The notes under the pieces were generated by a model that searched no databases, was not told where the DNA came from, and was given only the letters and a program-made list of their open reading frames with translations. From DASSJT01 sp035691065 (GTDB lineage Bacteria > Actinomycetota > Actinomycetes > Actinomycetales > Dermatophilaceae), in the NCBI GenBank assembly GCA_035691065.1, contig DASSJT010000047.1:1-9966 (forward strand): a stretch of 9,966 nt of DNA, given 5' to 3'. The translations under genes were made by a program, and so were the position numbers. Below are positions 1-6,267 of the stretch, one piece after another. Each line of letters opens with the position of its first letter. Position 1 is the first letter of the stretch.

Positions 1-299
1 TCGACCAGTCGGCGACCGGACTCGCGCGCCTGCTCGATCCGGTCGCTGGTCTGCTCCACGAAGGCGACGTGCCGCCACGTGCTGGCGCCGAGGGCGCCGG
101 TGTTGTCGTAGGAGGAGCCGAGGAGGTTGAAGCCGTCGTCGGGGATGGCGTTCCACTCCTTGCAGGCGACCTCGCACGCCTTGCAGCCGATGCACACGGA
201 GGTGTCGGTGAAGAAACCCTTGCGCGACTCCGGCGCCGGCCAGGCGGCGTCGCGGGTGGGGTCGGTCGGCCCGGCCAGCTGGTTGCGCCAGAAGCCCAT
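1..299 (-). CDS. fdhB: Formate dehydrogenase beta (iron-sulfur) subunit, N-terminal part, runs off the window
   Basis: Only the first 99 residues are present; the gene continues beyond position 1. FdhB subunits carry several [4Fe-4S] clusters that pass electrons from the molybdenum/tungsten-containing alpha subunit to a membrane or soluble acceptor. The visible part shows the first ferredoxin-type cluster motif CIGCKACEVAC (Cys36, 39, 42, 46), followed by KEWN and the family stretch GSSYDNTGALGASTWRHVAF near residues 61-80. The ATG at 297-299 overlaps the fdhA stop codon by one base (TGATG), and a strong AAGGAGG lies at 310-316 inside the fdhA end, so the two are translationally coupled and co-transcribed. 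No signal peptide is visible. Subunit identity is firm. Whether the complex is membrane-bound or soluble cannot be decided without the downstream gene(s). Confidence 0.93.
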   Translation of the reverse strand, partial: MGFWRNQLAGPTDPTRDAAWPAPESRKGFFTDTSVCIGCKACEVACKEWNAIPDDGFNLLGSSYDNTGALGASTWRHVAFVEQTSDRIEQARESGRRLV

Positions 300-3200
300 C
301 AGGTCTCAGCCTCCTTGTCGGCGTCGGGCTCGCTGTCGGCCTGCGGCCGCGCGGTCCTCAGCGCGTTGCCCGTCTCCGGGGTCACCCCGGCTCGGGACTG
401 GTACTCGCTCACCAGCCGCAGCAGGGCCTCGCCCCGTGGCCGGCGGCCGGCGATGATGTCGCACGAGCCGGCCTTGGACTCCTGGATCTGGACGTTGGGG
501 TCCAGCGCCACGCCCATCAGGTCGTTCGCCGCGTCGCCGGAAACCAGTGCGTCGCCGCCGACGCCCCAGTGGTACGGCAGGCCCACCTGGTGGATCGTGT
601 GGCCGTTGATGAGCAGCGGGGTGAGTCGCTCCGTGACCAGCACGCGGGCCTCGATGGCGGTGCGCGCGGAGACGATGGTCGCCCAGCCGCCGTTCTCGAG
701 CCCCTTCTCCTGCGCGAGCTCGGGTGAGACCTCGCAGAAGAACTCCGGCTGCAGCTCGGAGAGGTAGGGCAGCCACCGGCTCATGCCGCCCGCGGTGTGG
801 TGCTCGGTGAGGCGGTAGGTGGTGAAGACGTAGGGGAACACGCCCGCGCCGGACTGGCTGCCGGACGGGCTCCAGAGGTTGTCCTTGCGGGGGAAGACCT
901 TGCGCGCCGGGTTCGACTGCTGCCCGTAGAGCGGGTTGTCGACCGGGGACTCCTGGGGCTCGTAGTGCGTCGGCATGGGTCCGTCGAGCATGCCCTTGGG
1001 GGTGAACAGCCAGCCCTTGCCGTCGGACTGCATGATGAACGGGTCGTCGCCAGCAAGGCCCTCGGGACCGCCGACACCGACCTCCGCGCGGAAGGCGGGC
1101 TCCTTGTCGGGCGGGAAGTCGGGAACGTCCTCACCGACCCACTTCTTCTGCTCCTCGTCCCACCAGACGTACTTCTTCCGCTCGCTCCAGGGCTTGCCTT
1201 CGGGGTCGGCGGACGCGCGGTTGTAGAGGACTCGGCGGTTGGCCGGCCAGGCCCAGCCCCACTCCAGCGCGGCGAGGTTCTGCTCCCGGCCCGGCTTACG
1301 ACTGGCGGCGTGGTTGACGCCGTCGGCATAGACGCCGGTGTAGATCCAGCAGCCGCCGGCGGTCGAGCCGTCCGCCTTCATCTCGGTGTAGGCGGACAGC
1401 GGCTCTCCCGCCTTGTCTCCCGTGAGGTGGACGCCGTTGATCTCGCGGAGCACGGCCTCGGCGTCGGGCTCACCCAGCGCGTCGACCGGGTAGTCCCAGG
1501 TGAGGTCGAGCAGCGGCCGGTCGCGGGGGTCGGTGGAGTCGATGAGCTTGGCGCGGATCCGGGTACCGAGGTCGTAGAAGAACTGCAGCTCGCTGCGGGC
1601 GTCGCCCGGCGGGTCGACGGCCTTGTGGTGCCACTGCAGCATGCGCTGGGTCTGGGTGAAGGATCCCGACTTCTCGACGTGCGAGGCCGCCGGCATGAAG
1701 AACACCTCGGTGTCGACGTCCTCCGTCTTCAGCTCGCCGGTGGCGATCTCCGGGCCGTCCTTCCAGAACGTGGCCGACTCGATCATGTTGAAGTCCCGGA
1801 CAACCAGCCACTTGAGGTGCGACATCCCCATGCGCTGCATGCGGCCATGGGCCGACCCGACCGCGGGGTTCTGGCCGAGCAGGAAGAAGCCCTCGACCTC
1901 GTCGTCGAGCATGGCCATGGTGGTCTGGTAGGTGCCGTGCGGACCGGTCAGACGGGGCAGGTAGTCGAACGCCCAGTCGTTGCCCTCACGCGCGTGGTCT
2001 CCCCACCACGCCTTCATCAGGCTCACGGCATACGTGTCCGCCTTGGCCCAGAAGCCCTTCTGCTCCTTGCTCCCGATGGCGTTGAGGTACTCGTCCCAGG
2101 TGTCGTGCTTGCCGGCCACTGGCATGAGCAAGTAGCCGGGGAGGATGTTGTAGAGCGTCGGGATGTCAGTGGAGCCCTGGATGCTGGCGTGGCCGCGCAG
2201 TGCCATGACCCCTCCGCCGGGGCGCCCGACGTTTCCGAGGAGGAGCTGGATGATCGCAGCTGTGCGGATGAACTGGGCGCCCAGGGTGTGCTGGGTCCAG
2301 CCGACGGCGTAGACCCAGGCGGTGGTGCGGTCGCGGCCGCTGTTCTCGGTGATCGCCTTCGCGACGTAGGTGAAGTCCTCGACCGACACGCCGCAGACCC
2401 TGGCGGCCATCTCGGGTGTGTAGCGCGAGTAGTGCCGCTTCAGCACCTGGAACACCGTGCGGGGGTCCTGGAGGGTCTCGTCGCGCAGCACCCTCGCGTG
2501 CTCGAGCGGCGGTCCGCCAGAGCCGTGCTGGTCGCCGGAGGCATGGGCCTGCTGGGTGTGCCCGTGCTCATGGCCTGAGCCGGGGCCGCCGATGCTGCCC
2601 GGCGAGCCCTCGTGCTCGATGCGGTCGCCGTCGCCGTTGCGGTCGCCGTCGCCGTTGCGGTCGGCGGCGGCGTTGCGGTCGCCGTTGCCGTCGTCCGCGG
2701 CGGCGTAGGCCCAGCTCTTCAGGTCGTAGCTGCCGAGCCGCTCGTTGAACCCCGAGAACATGCCGTCCAGGTCCTCGGTGTCGCGGAAGTCCTCGGTCAG
2801 GAGGGTGGCGGCGTTGGTGTAGTGGACGACGTAGTCCTTGAAGTACAGGTCGTTGCTGAGGATGTAGTTGACCAACGCCCCGAGGAAGGCGACGTCGCTG
2901 CCGGCCCGCAGCGGGATGTGCCGGTCCGCCGTCGCGGAGGTTCGCGTGAACCGCGGGTCGATGTGGATGACCTTGGCGCCCTTGCGCTTGGCCTCCATCA
3001 CCCATTGGTAACCCACCGGGTGGCACTCGGCCATGTTGGAGCCCTGGATGACGATGCAGTCAGAGTTCGACAGGTCCTGGAGGTATTGGGTGGCGCCTCC
3101 GCGCCCGAACGAGGACCCCAGACTGGGGACCGTGGAGGAGTGTCAAATACGGGCCTGGTTCTCGATCTGGATCGCGCCCGCCGCTGTGAACAGCTTCTTG

Positions 3201-3712
3201 ATGAGGTAGTTCTCCTCGTTGTCCAGCGTCGCGCCGCCAAGAGAGGCGATGGCCATGGTGCGTCGCAGCTTGCGGCCCTTGGCGTCGAGCTCCTGCCAGC
3301 CGTTCCGCCGACTCTCGATGAACCGGTCGGCGATCATGTCCATCGCCGTGTCGAGGTCGAGGTCCTCCCAGTTGGTGCCACCCGGGCGGCGGTAGCGGAT
3401 CTTCGTCTGCCGGCCGGGGCTGTTGACCAGCTGCTCGCTCGCAGATCCCTTGGGGCAGAGGCGTCCCCGTGACACGGGCGAGTCGGGGTCGCCCTCGATC
3501 TGGACCACCTTCTCGTCCTTCACGAACACCCTCTGCCCACACCCCACGGCGCAGTAGGGGCAGATGCTCTGGACGACGCGGTCGGCGGTCACGGTGCGCG
3601 GACGCGTACTTCGCGTGCGCTCCGACGTCACTGCAGGGCCGCGGCCGAGCACGTCGCCACTGGCGAGCTGGCGAACGACCGGCCAGGAGAGAAAGGTCTT
3701 CTTCGCGTCCAC
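299..3712 (-). CDS. fdhA: Formate dehydrogenase alpha subunit, selenocysteine-containing (TGA read-through)
   Basis: Catalytic subunit oxidising formate to CO2 at a bis-molybdopterin guanine dinucleotide cofactor. Two open stretches (3712-3143 and 3142-299) are in the same frame, separated only by TGA; together they give 1137 residues with Sec190. The N-terminal part has the [4Fe-4S] ligands Cys51, Cys54, Cys58 and Cys86 (CPYCAVGC and RLCPKG, with the conserved Lys88). The active-site stretch reads ENQARI-U-HSSTVPSLGSSFGRGG, matching Sec-His of E. coli FdnG/FdhF. Family blocks GWTQHTLGAQFIRT and WAWPANRRVLYNRASADP follow, and a C-terminal dinucleotide-binding domain begins near FPYVFTTYRLTEHH. 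The start is GTG at 3712, with AGAGGTGATC at 3714-3723, an almost complete anti-SD match. Oddities: no twin-arginine signal, and a low-complexity Asp/Asn then His-rich insertion around residues 340-410, absent from E. coli FdnG as I recall it. A Sec-incorporation apparatus (selA, selB, selC, selD) is expected elsewhere in the genome. Confidence 0.95.
2624..2689 (-). repeat. Coding 18-bp tandem repeat inside fdhA (Arg-Asn-Gly-Asp units)
   Basis: On the plus strand the unit is GTCGCCGTCGCCGTTGCG. Units at 2624-2641 and 2642-2659 are identical, 2660-2677 is a variant (GTCGGCGGCGGCGTTGCG), and a partial unit follows at 2678-2689. The 18-bp period keeps frame and encodes repeats such as NGDGDR and NAAADR at about residues 342-363 of FdhA. 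A His-rich low-complexity stretch (HEHGH, QQAH, GDQH) follows to about residue 410, before the family sequence resumes at LQDPRTVFQVLKRH. Identity of the first two units points to recent slippage or unequal exchange. Confidence 0.9.
3113..3145 (-). promoter_or_regulatory. Selenocysteine UGA codon with bacterial SECIS-like hairpin
   Basis: The TGA is at 3145-3143. After 11 nt comes a hairpin whose 5' arm GGTCCCC occupies 3131-3125, with loop AGTCT (3124-3120) and 3' arm GGGGTCC (3119-3113). It has four C-G pairs, one U-U mismatch, then two G-C pairs. E. coli fdhF has the same 11-nt spacing and a loop containing GUCU, the part bound by SelB. In-frame read-through into the rest of FdhA, plus the expected Sec-His context, makes this a programmed Sec codon rather than a nonsense mutation. 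SelB binding itself is inferred. Confidence 0.9.
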
Positions 3713-3769
3713 GGATCACCTCTGCCTCGCGCTCTACCCACCCTGCCACAGATGTATGCAGCTGGCGCG

Positions 3770-3888
3770 GCGGGCGGTTCGCGTGCGTATCCGAGCGGCT
3801 GGCGAGCGGACGGCGAGCGGTTGGCGGGTGGCGGCGGGTGGACGGCGAGCCGTTCGCGAGCGGTTCGCGAGCGGGTGGGCCGCTGTTG
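3770..3888. repeat. Degenerate 11-bp tandem repeat array, unit GCGAGCGGNNG
   Basis: About ten consecutive units can be phased. Clear ones are CCGAGCGGCTG (3791-3801), GCGAGCGGACG (3802-3812), GCGAGCGGTTG (3813-3823), GCGGGTGGCG (3824-3833), GCGGGTGGACG (3834-3844), GCGAGCCGTTC (3845-3855), GCGAGCGGTTC (3856-3866) and GCGAGCGGGTG (3867-3877). Less clear units flank them on both sides. The array fills most of the gap between fdhA and the divergent winged-helix gene. The plus strand is rich in GG/GGG runs at 3820-3845. I see no convincing sigma-70 promoter for fdhA in the remaining non-repeat part (3713-3769). Confidence 0.8.
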
Positions 3889-3933
3889 GCGCGGCTCGAC
3901 ACGGCTGTCGGTGCCGTTGGGCAGGATGGATGC

Positions 3934-5121
3934 GTGGCAGCGTCGACGACTTCGCACATCCTGCGCCAGCGGCTGGCGACCCAGCGACTGTCGTCCGCGC
4001 CGCTGCCGACACCGGCCGACGTGGTGGGTTTGCTCACCTGCGTCCAGAGTCAGGAGCGCGACCATGCGTTCTTCTCGCTGGGCATGCGGAGCAGGACCAG
4101 CACGTATGCCGGTGTGCGGGCTGCCTACGACAGCGGCACCTTCCTGCGCACCCACATCCTGCGCCCGACATGGCACTTCGTCCGGCCCGAGGACCTGCGG
4201 TGGATCCTTGCGCTCACTTCACCTCGGGTGGAGGCGTCGATGAAGGGACGACACCGGCGGCTCGGCCTTGACGACGACACTCACTTGGGGCGCGCTCTCG
4301 ACACGATCTGCGAGCTGCTGCGCGACCATCGCTACCTGACCCGAGCCGAGCTTGCGGAGGAGCTCGCCGCCCGGCCCGGCCTGCCCAGTGCCGGCCAGGA
4401 GCTGGGCCATGTGCTGCTGGCCGCCGAGCTCCGCGGGCTGATCGTGTCGGCGCCGCTCAAGGGGGTCCACCACACCTACGCGTTGGTCGACGACGTCGTG
4501 CCTCCGCAGCCGGAGGTCGACCGCGAGGAGGCTCTCATCCGCCTCGTCCGGCGGTTCTTCAGCGGTCACGGTCCCGCGTCGGTCAAGGACTTCACCCGAT
4601 GGTCCTCCCTGACCGTGGCCGACACCCGGCGCGCGCTGGCCGAGATCGGCGACGGACTCCAGCAGACGGAAGTCGACGGCACACCTCTGTGGCACGACCC
4701 CGAAGCCCTGCCCCGCCGCAGCACTACGGCCCCGTCGGCCTACCTGTTCCCGGTCTACGACGAGGCGGTGCTCACCTACCCGGCCCTGAACTTCCCCTCC
4801 GCGCTCGACCACCCCCACGCCGCACGGCCCGACCCGTTCTGGGCCTGGGTGGTCGTCGACGAGGTCAACGTCGGCCTTTGGAAGCGCGCCGTCAAGGCCG
4901 ATCGGGTGGTGGTCGACGTCCGGCTCGCACCGTCGGTCGACCGCGCTGGCCGCGCGGCAGTCCAGGCCGCGGCTCAGCGGCTGGCCGACTTCCTCGAGCG
5001 CGATCTCGAGTACATCGAAAGCGACGGCAAGCCGCGCCTGTGGGGCGGCGACCAGGGGCACCCAGCAGATCGACCGCGCCGAGCCGCGCGGGCCGAGCGC
5101 TCACCGGCGGCGGGGGGCTGA
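3934..5121 (+). CDS. Winged-helix DNA-binding domain protein (HTH_42 family; AlkZ/YcaQ-like)
   Basis: A 395-residue protein spanning the whole HTH_42 (winged helix DNA-binding domain) family length. Supporting stretches are LLTCVQSQERDHAFFSLGMR (residues 33-52), LRTHILRPTWHFV (71-83), a winged-helix region RFFSGHGPASVKDFTRWSSL (207-226), YDEAVLTYPAL near 275-285, and a closing alpha/beta part LWKRAVKADRVVVDVRL. Characterised relatives AlkZ and YcaQ are DNA glycosylases that unhook interstrand crosslinks using a Gln-x-Gln motif; here Q38-S-Q40 sits at that place. Glycosylase activity is an inference from this motif and family. The GTG start is chosen because homology begins right after it; CAGGAT six bases upstream could be the -10 of a leaderless transcript. 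The open frame extends upstream into fdhA antisense, but that part has GC-shadow composition. The C-terminal tail after residue 372 is non-conserved and ends inside a 56-bp repeat. Confidence 0.85.
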   Translation: MAASTTSHILRQRLATQRLSSAPLPTPADVVGLLTCVQSQERDHAFFSLGMRSRTSTYAGVRAAYDSGTFLRTHILRPTWHFVRPEDLRWILALTSPRVEASMKGRHRRLGLDDDTHLGRALDTICELLRDHRYLTRAELAEELAARPGLPSAGQELGHVLLAAELRGLIVSAPLKGVHHTYALVDDVVPPQPEVDREEALIRLVRRFFSGHGPASVKDFTRWSSLTVADTRRALAEIGDGLQQTEVDGTPLWHDPEALPRRSTTAPSAYLFPVYDEAVLTYPALNFPSALDHPHAARPDPFWAWVVVDEVNVGLWKRAVKADRVVVDVRLAPSVDRAGRAAVQAAAQRLADFLERDLEYIESDGKPRLWGGDQGHPADRPRRAARAERSPAAGG

Positions 5122-5222
5122 CCGCGCCGCCCGTCGCCACGTGACGCAGGCGGGTGGAGCGCCGGGCCGGGGGCTGACCGCGCGGCCCGGCGCCACGTGA
5201 TGCAGGCGGGTGGAGCGCCGGC
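5117..5222. repeat. 56-bp direct repeat (two tandem copies) over the stop codon of the winged-helix gene
   Basis: Copy 1 starts at 5117 and copy 2 at 5173, giving a 56-bp period. The first 49 bases of each, beginning GCTGACCGCGC and ending GGTGGAGCGCCGG, differ at only three positions. Each copy contains the palindrome CCACGTGA(C/T)GCAGG. The TGA stop of the upstream gene (5119-5121) is within copy 1, so the repeated unit begins with the gene's own end. Confidence 0.85.
5159..5193. terminator. Strong GC hairpin, possible terminator of the winged-helix gene
   Basis: Arms GCGCCGGGCCG (5159-5169) and CGGCCCGGCGC (5183-5193) form 11 perfect base pairs around a 13-nt loop. It lies 37 bases after the stop codon. 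It spans the junction of the two 56-bp repeat copies, so the duplication itself created the inverted repeat. There is no T-run after it, so intrinsic termination is only likely, not shown. Confidence 0.55.
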
Positions 5223-5240
5223 AGCGTCGGCGTGGCGAGC

Positions 5241-5289
5241 GCGGGCGTGTCAATGCCGGCAACGGCGGGTGTGTCGAGCACCGGCAACC
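5241..5289. repeat. Degenerate 24/25-bp direct repeat
   Basis: Two adjacent units: 5241-5264 (GCGGGCGTGTC ... CCGGCAACG) and 5265-5289 (GCGGGTGTGTC ... CCGGCAACC), followed by the start of another (GCGGGCTGG). They lie in the gene-poor stretch 5122-5333, which otherwise holds no supported gene. The 5308-5358 part can also fold by GGCTCC/GGAGCC and GCCCT/AGGGC pairings; I assign no role to this. Confidence 0.5.
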
Positions 5290-5333
5290 GCGGGCTGGTC
5301 TGGCCGTCCGGGCTCCACGCCCTGGGGCAGCGG

Positions 5334-5438
5334 TCAGGGCAGTGCCCGGAGCCGGCGCGGCATGCCGAGGTCGTCGCGTACAGCGCAGCGCTCTGCGATC
5401 CGACCATCCTCCAACCGGTACACCGTCGCGTGGTCGCG
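5334..5438 (-). pseudogene. C-terminal remnant of a SnoaL-like (NTF2-fold / ester cyclase) protein
   Basis: The minus strand encodes RDHATVYRLEDGRIAERC, then AVRDDLGMPRRLRALP and a TGA stop (34 codons plus stop). This closely matches the characteristic C-terminus of SnoaL-like/ester cyclase proteins (typically ...R..DGRIVEHW.V.DDLGLLRQLG.L). The conserved Trp of EHW is Cys here. No start codon or N-terminal two thirds of the domain can be found upstream: the frame runs into the terminator hairpin of the LysM gene at 5473-5515. I read it as the relic of a gene lost by deletion. Recognition is from memory of the family; the fragment is short, so chance resemblance is possible but unlikely. Confidence 0.6.
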
Positions 5439-5472
5439 CGAGCAAAGGCCCGAGGTGGCTCCTAGGGAAACC

Positions 5473-5515
5473 AGCGGCCCCGACGCGCCAGGACCATTGG
5501 CGCGCCGGGGCCGCT
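5473..5515 (-). terminator. Long hairpin terminator of the LysM gene
   Basis: Arms AGCGGCCCCGACGCGCCA (5473-5490) and TGGCGCGCCGGGGCCGCT (5498-5515) pair over 18 positions with a single A-C mismatch around a 7-nt loop. The hairpin begins 25 bases after the LysM stop codon and is followed on the minus strand by GGTTTCCC. This is the best intrinsic-terminator candidate in the window. It is nearly symmetrical and could act on both strands. Confidence 0.8.
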
Positions 5516-5540
5516 TCGCTCGTCGGCTCCGCGAAGGGTG

Positions 5541-5969
5541 TCAGTACTTCGGGATGACCAGCGACTGGCCCGCGGAGACATGCGAGCTGGGGAGGTCGTT
5601 GGCGATCTGGATGCGCGCCACGGCCTCGCGCATGGCGAGACCCGGCATCTCGCGAAGGGCAATCTCGGACAGGGTCTGCCCCGGCTGGACCGTCACCGCG
5701 TGATCGGCCGCAGATGCGGCCGAGCCGGTAGCGACGGCGATGGCAAGCACCAGGGCGACAACAGCCCCGACAACCGCGGCGGCGACCAGCAGGACCAGCC
5801 GCCCACGGCGGGTCAGGCGCAGCCGTGGTTGCACCGGCTCAGGGACGGCGTCACCCGTGGGAACGGAGATCAGGTGACGGTGCGGCCGAGGAAGGGTCGC
5901 CGGTGCCGGTTGCCTGAGGGGCCGCACGGACCCCGCGGACTCCAACGTGTGCCAGACGGTGGCGCTCAT
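5541..5969 (-). CDS. Small membrane-anchored LysM protein, probable SOS cell-division inhibitor (DivS/Rv2719c/YneA-like)
   Basis: A 142-residue protein with a basic, proline-rich cytoplasmic N-terminus (1-56), one hydrophobic segment (about 57-80, LVLLVAAAVVGAVVALVLAI) that may be an uncleaved anchor or signal, and a C-terminal LysM domain (about 91-140, VTVQPGQTLSEIA ... IQIANDL ... VSAGQSLVIPKY) for binding peptidoglycan. The ATG at 5969 has GGGAGGA at 5974-5980. It stands divergent to lexA behind LexA boxes, the same arrangement as Rv2719c-lexA in mycobacteria and divS-lexA in corynebacteria, whose products block division during the SOS response. The name is therefore inferred from architecture and position, not from sequence identity, which is low in this group. 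A 36-bp hairpin terminator follows the gene. Confidence 0.85.
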   Translation of the reverse strand: MSATVWHTLESAGSVRPLRQPAPATLPRPHRHLISVPTGDAVPEPVQPRLRLTRRGRLVLLVAAAVVGAVVALVLAIAVATGSAASAADHAVTVQPGQTLSEIALREMPGLAMREAVARIQIANDLPSSHVSAGQSLVIPKY

Positions 5970-5991
5970 CTCGTCCTCCCAGAGTGGTCAG

Positions 5992-6007
5992 TCGAACCGG
6001 TGTTCGA
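5992..6007. promoter_or_regulatory. LexA box, perfect (12/12 half-site bases)
   Basis: TCGAAC-CGGT-GTTCGA matches the actinobacterial SOS box TCGAAC-N4-GTTCGA in every half-site base. It lies 22 bases before the LysM start codon, within the predicted 5' leader of that gene just downstream of its transcription start, so bound LexA would block elongation or promoter clearance. Confidence 0.92.
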
Positions 6008-6022
6008 TAGAACGCTTGTACG

Positions 6023-6052
6023 ATTAGTAGCACAGGTGTTCGAACCGATCAA
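6023..6052 (-). promoter_or_regulatory. Predicted promoter of the LysM gene
   Basis: On the minus strand, TTGATC (6052-6047) is separated by 17 bases from TACTAA (6029-6024); reading one base further gives ACTAAT at 18 bases. The transcript would start near 6016, giving a leader of about 46 bases that contains the perfect LexA box. The spacer contains a LexA half-site. Confidence 0.55.
6028..6043. promoter_or_regulatory. LexA box, imperfect (10/12), over the LysM gene promoter
   Basis: TAGCAC-AGGT-GTTCGA; on the minus strand it reads TCGAAC-ACCT-GTGCTA with one perfect half-site. It covers the spacer and the edge of the predicted -10 of the LysM gene. Confidence 0.6.
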
Positions 6053-6060
6053 GACACGCC

Positions 6061-6089
6061 TCGAACACATGTTTGGAAAGTGTGTTCGA
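6061..6089. promoter_or_regulatory. Two overlapping imperfect LexA boxes at the lexA promoter
   Basis: TCGAAC-ACAT-GTTTGG (6061-6076, 10/12) and TGGAAA-GTGT-GTTCGA (6074-6089, 10/12) share three bases. Together they cover the predicted -35 and half of the spacer of the lexA promoter, which fits autorepression. The overlap means two LexA dimers probably cannot sit here independently; one may be the true site. Confidence 0.7.
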
Positions 6090-6101
6090 ACTCCGTAGGC
6101 T
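6073..6101 (+). promoter_or_regulatory. Predicted promoter of lexA
   Basis: TTGGAA (6073-6078), 17-base spacer, TAGGCT (6096-6101). The -35 and spacer are overlapped by two LexA-box-like sites. A start near 6108 would leave a leader of about 160 bases before the lexA ATG, in which I see no clear riboswitch or small reading frame of merit; a partial repeat of the upstream sequence (AGCACAGGTGTT) recurs at about 6178-6190. Confidence 0.5.
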
Positions 6102-6267
6102 GTGCCCATCGAAAGAGCGTGACAGGGACCACTGACAGCCCATCTGCCCCATCTGCACCACTCAGCGATGGCGGCAACAGCACAGGTGTTGAACAGACGG
6201 AACCTGGGCCGACAGCAGTAGGCCAGACAGAGGTTGGACCCGAGGATCGTCCGGACTGGAGAGGGAC

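Noticed and set aside
797..2578. 593-codon open frame on the plus strand antisense to fdhA
   Set aside because: It is a GC-rich shadow of the fdhA reading frame, with no family resemblance, and Val/Gly/Leu-rich composition typical of such shadows.
299..3034. fdhA as two separate genes or a nonsense-mutated pseudogene
   Set aside because: The frame is kept exactly across the TGA, the TGA sits at the known Sec position, and a SECIS-like hairpin follows. The Met at 3034 is inside a conserved block (GSNMAECHPVG).
3469..3933. N-terminal extension of the winged-helix reading frame
   Set aside because: It overlaps the fdhA start in antisense and crosses the 11-bp array; the protein is Arg/Ser-rich with no homology. 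The family sequence begins at the GTG at 3934.
4892..5407. Proline-rich minus-strand frame across the repeats and the winged-helix gene end
   Set aside because: It is antisense to a conserved gene and made of repeat translation; the SnoaL-like remnant lies in a different frame.
5197..5703. Plus-strand frame of 168 codons antisense to the LysM gene
   Set aside because: Shadow frame; no start signal or domain, and it runs through two repeat units and a terminator.
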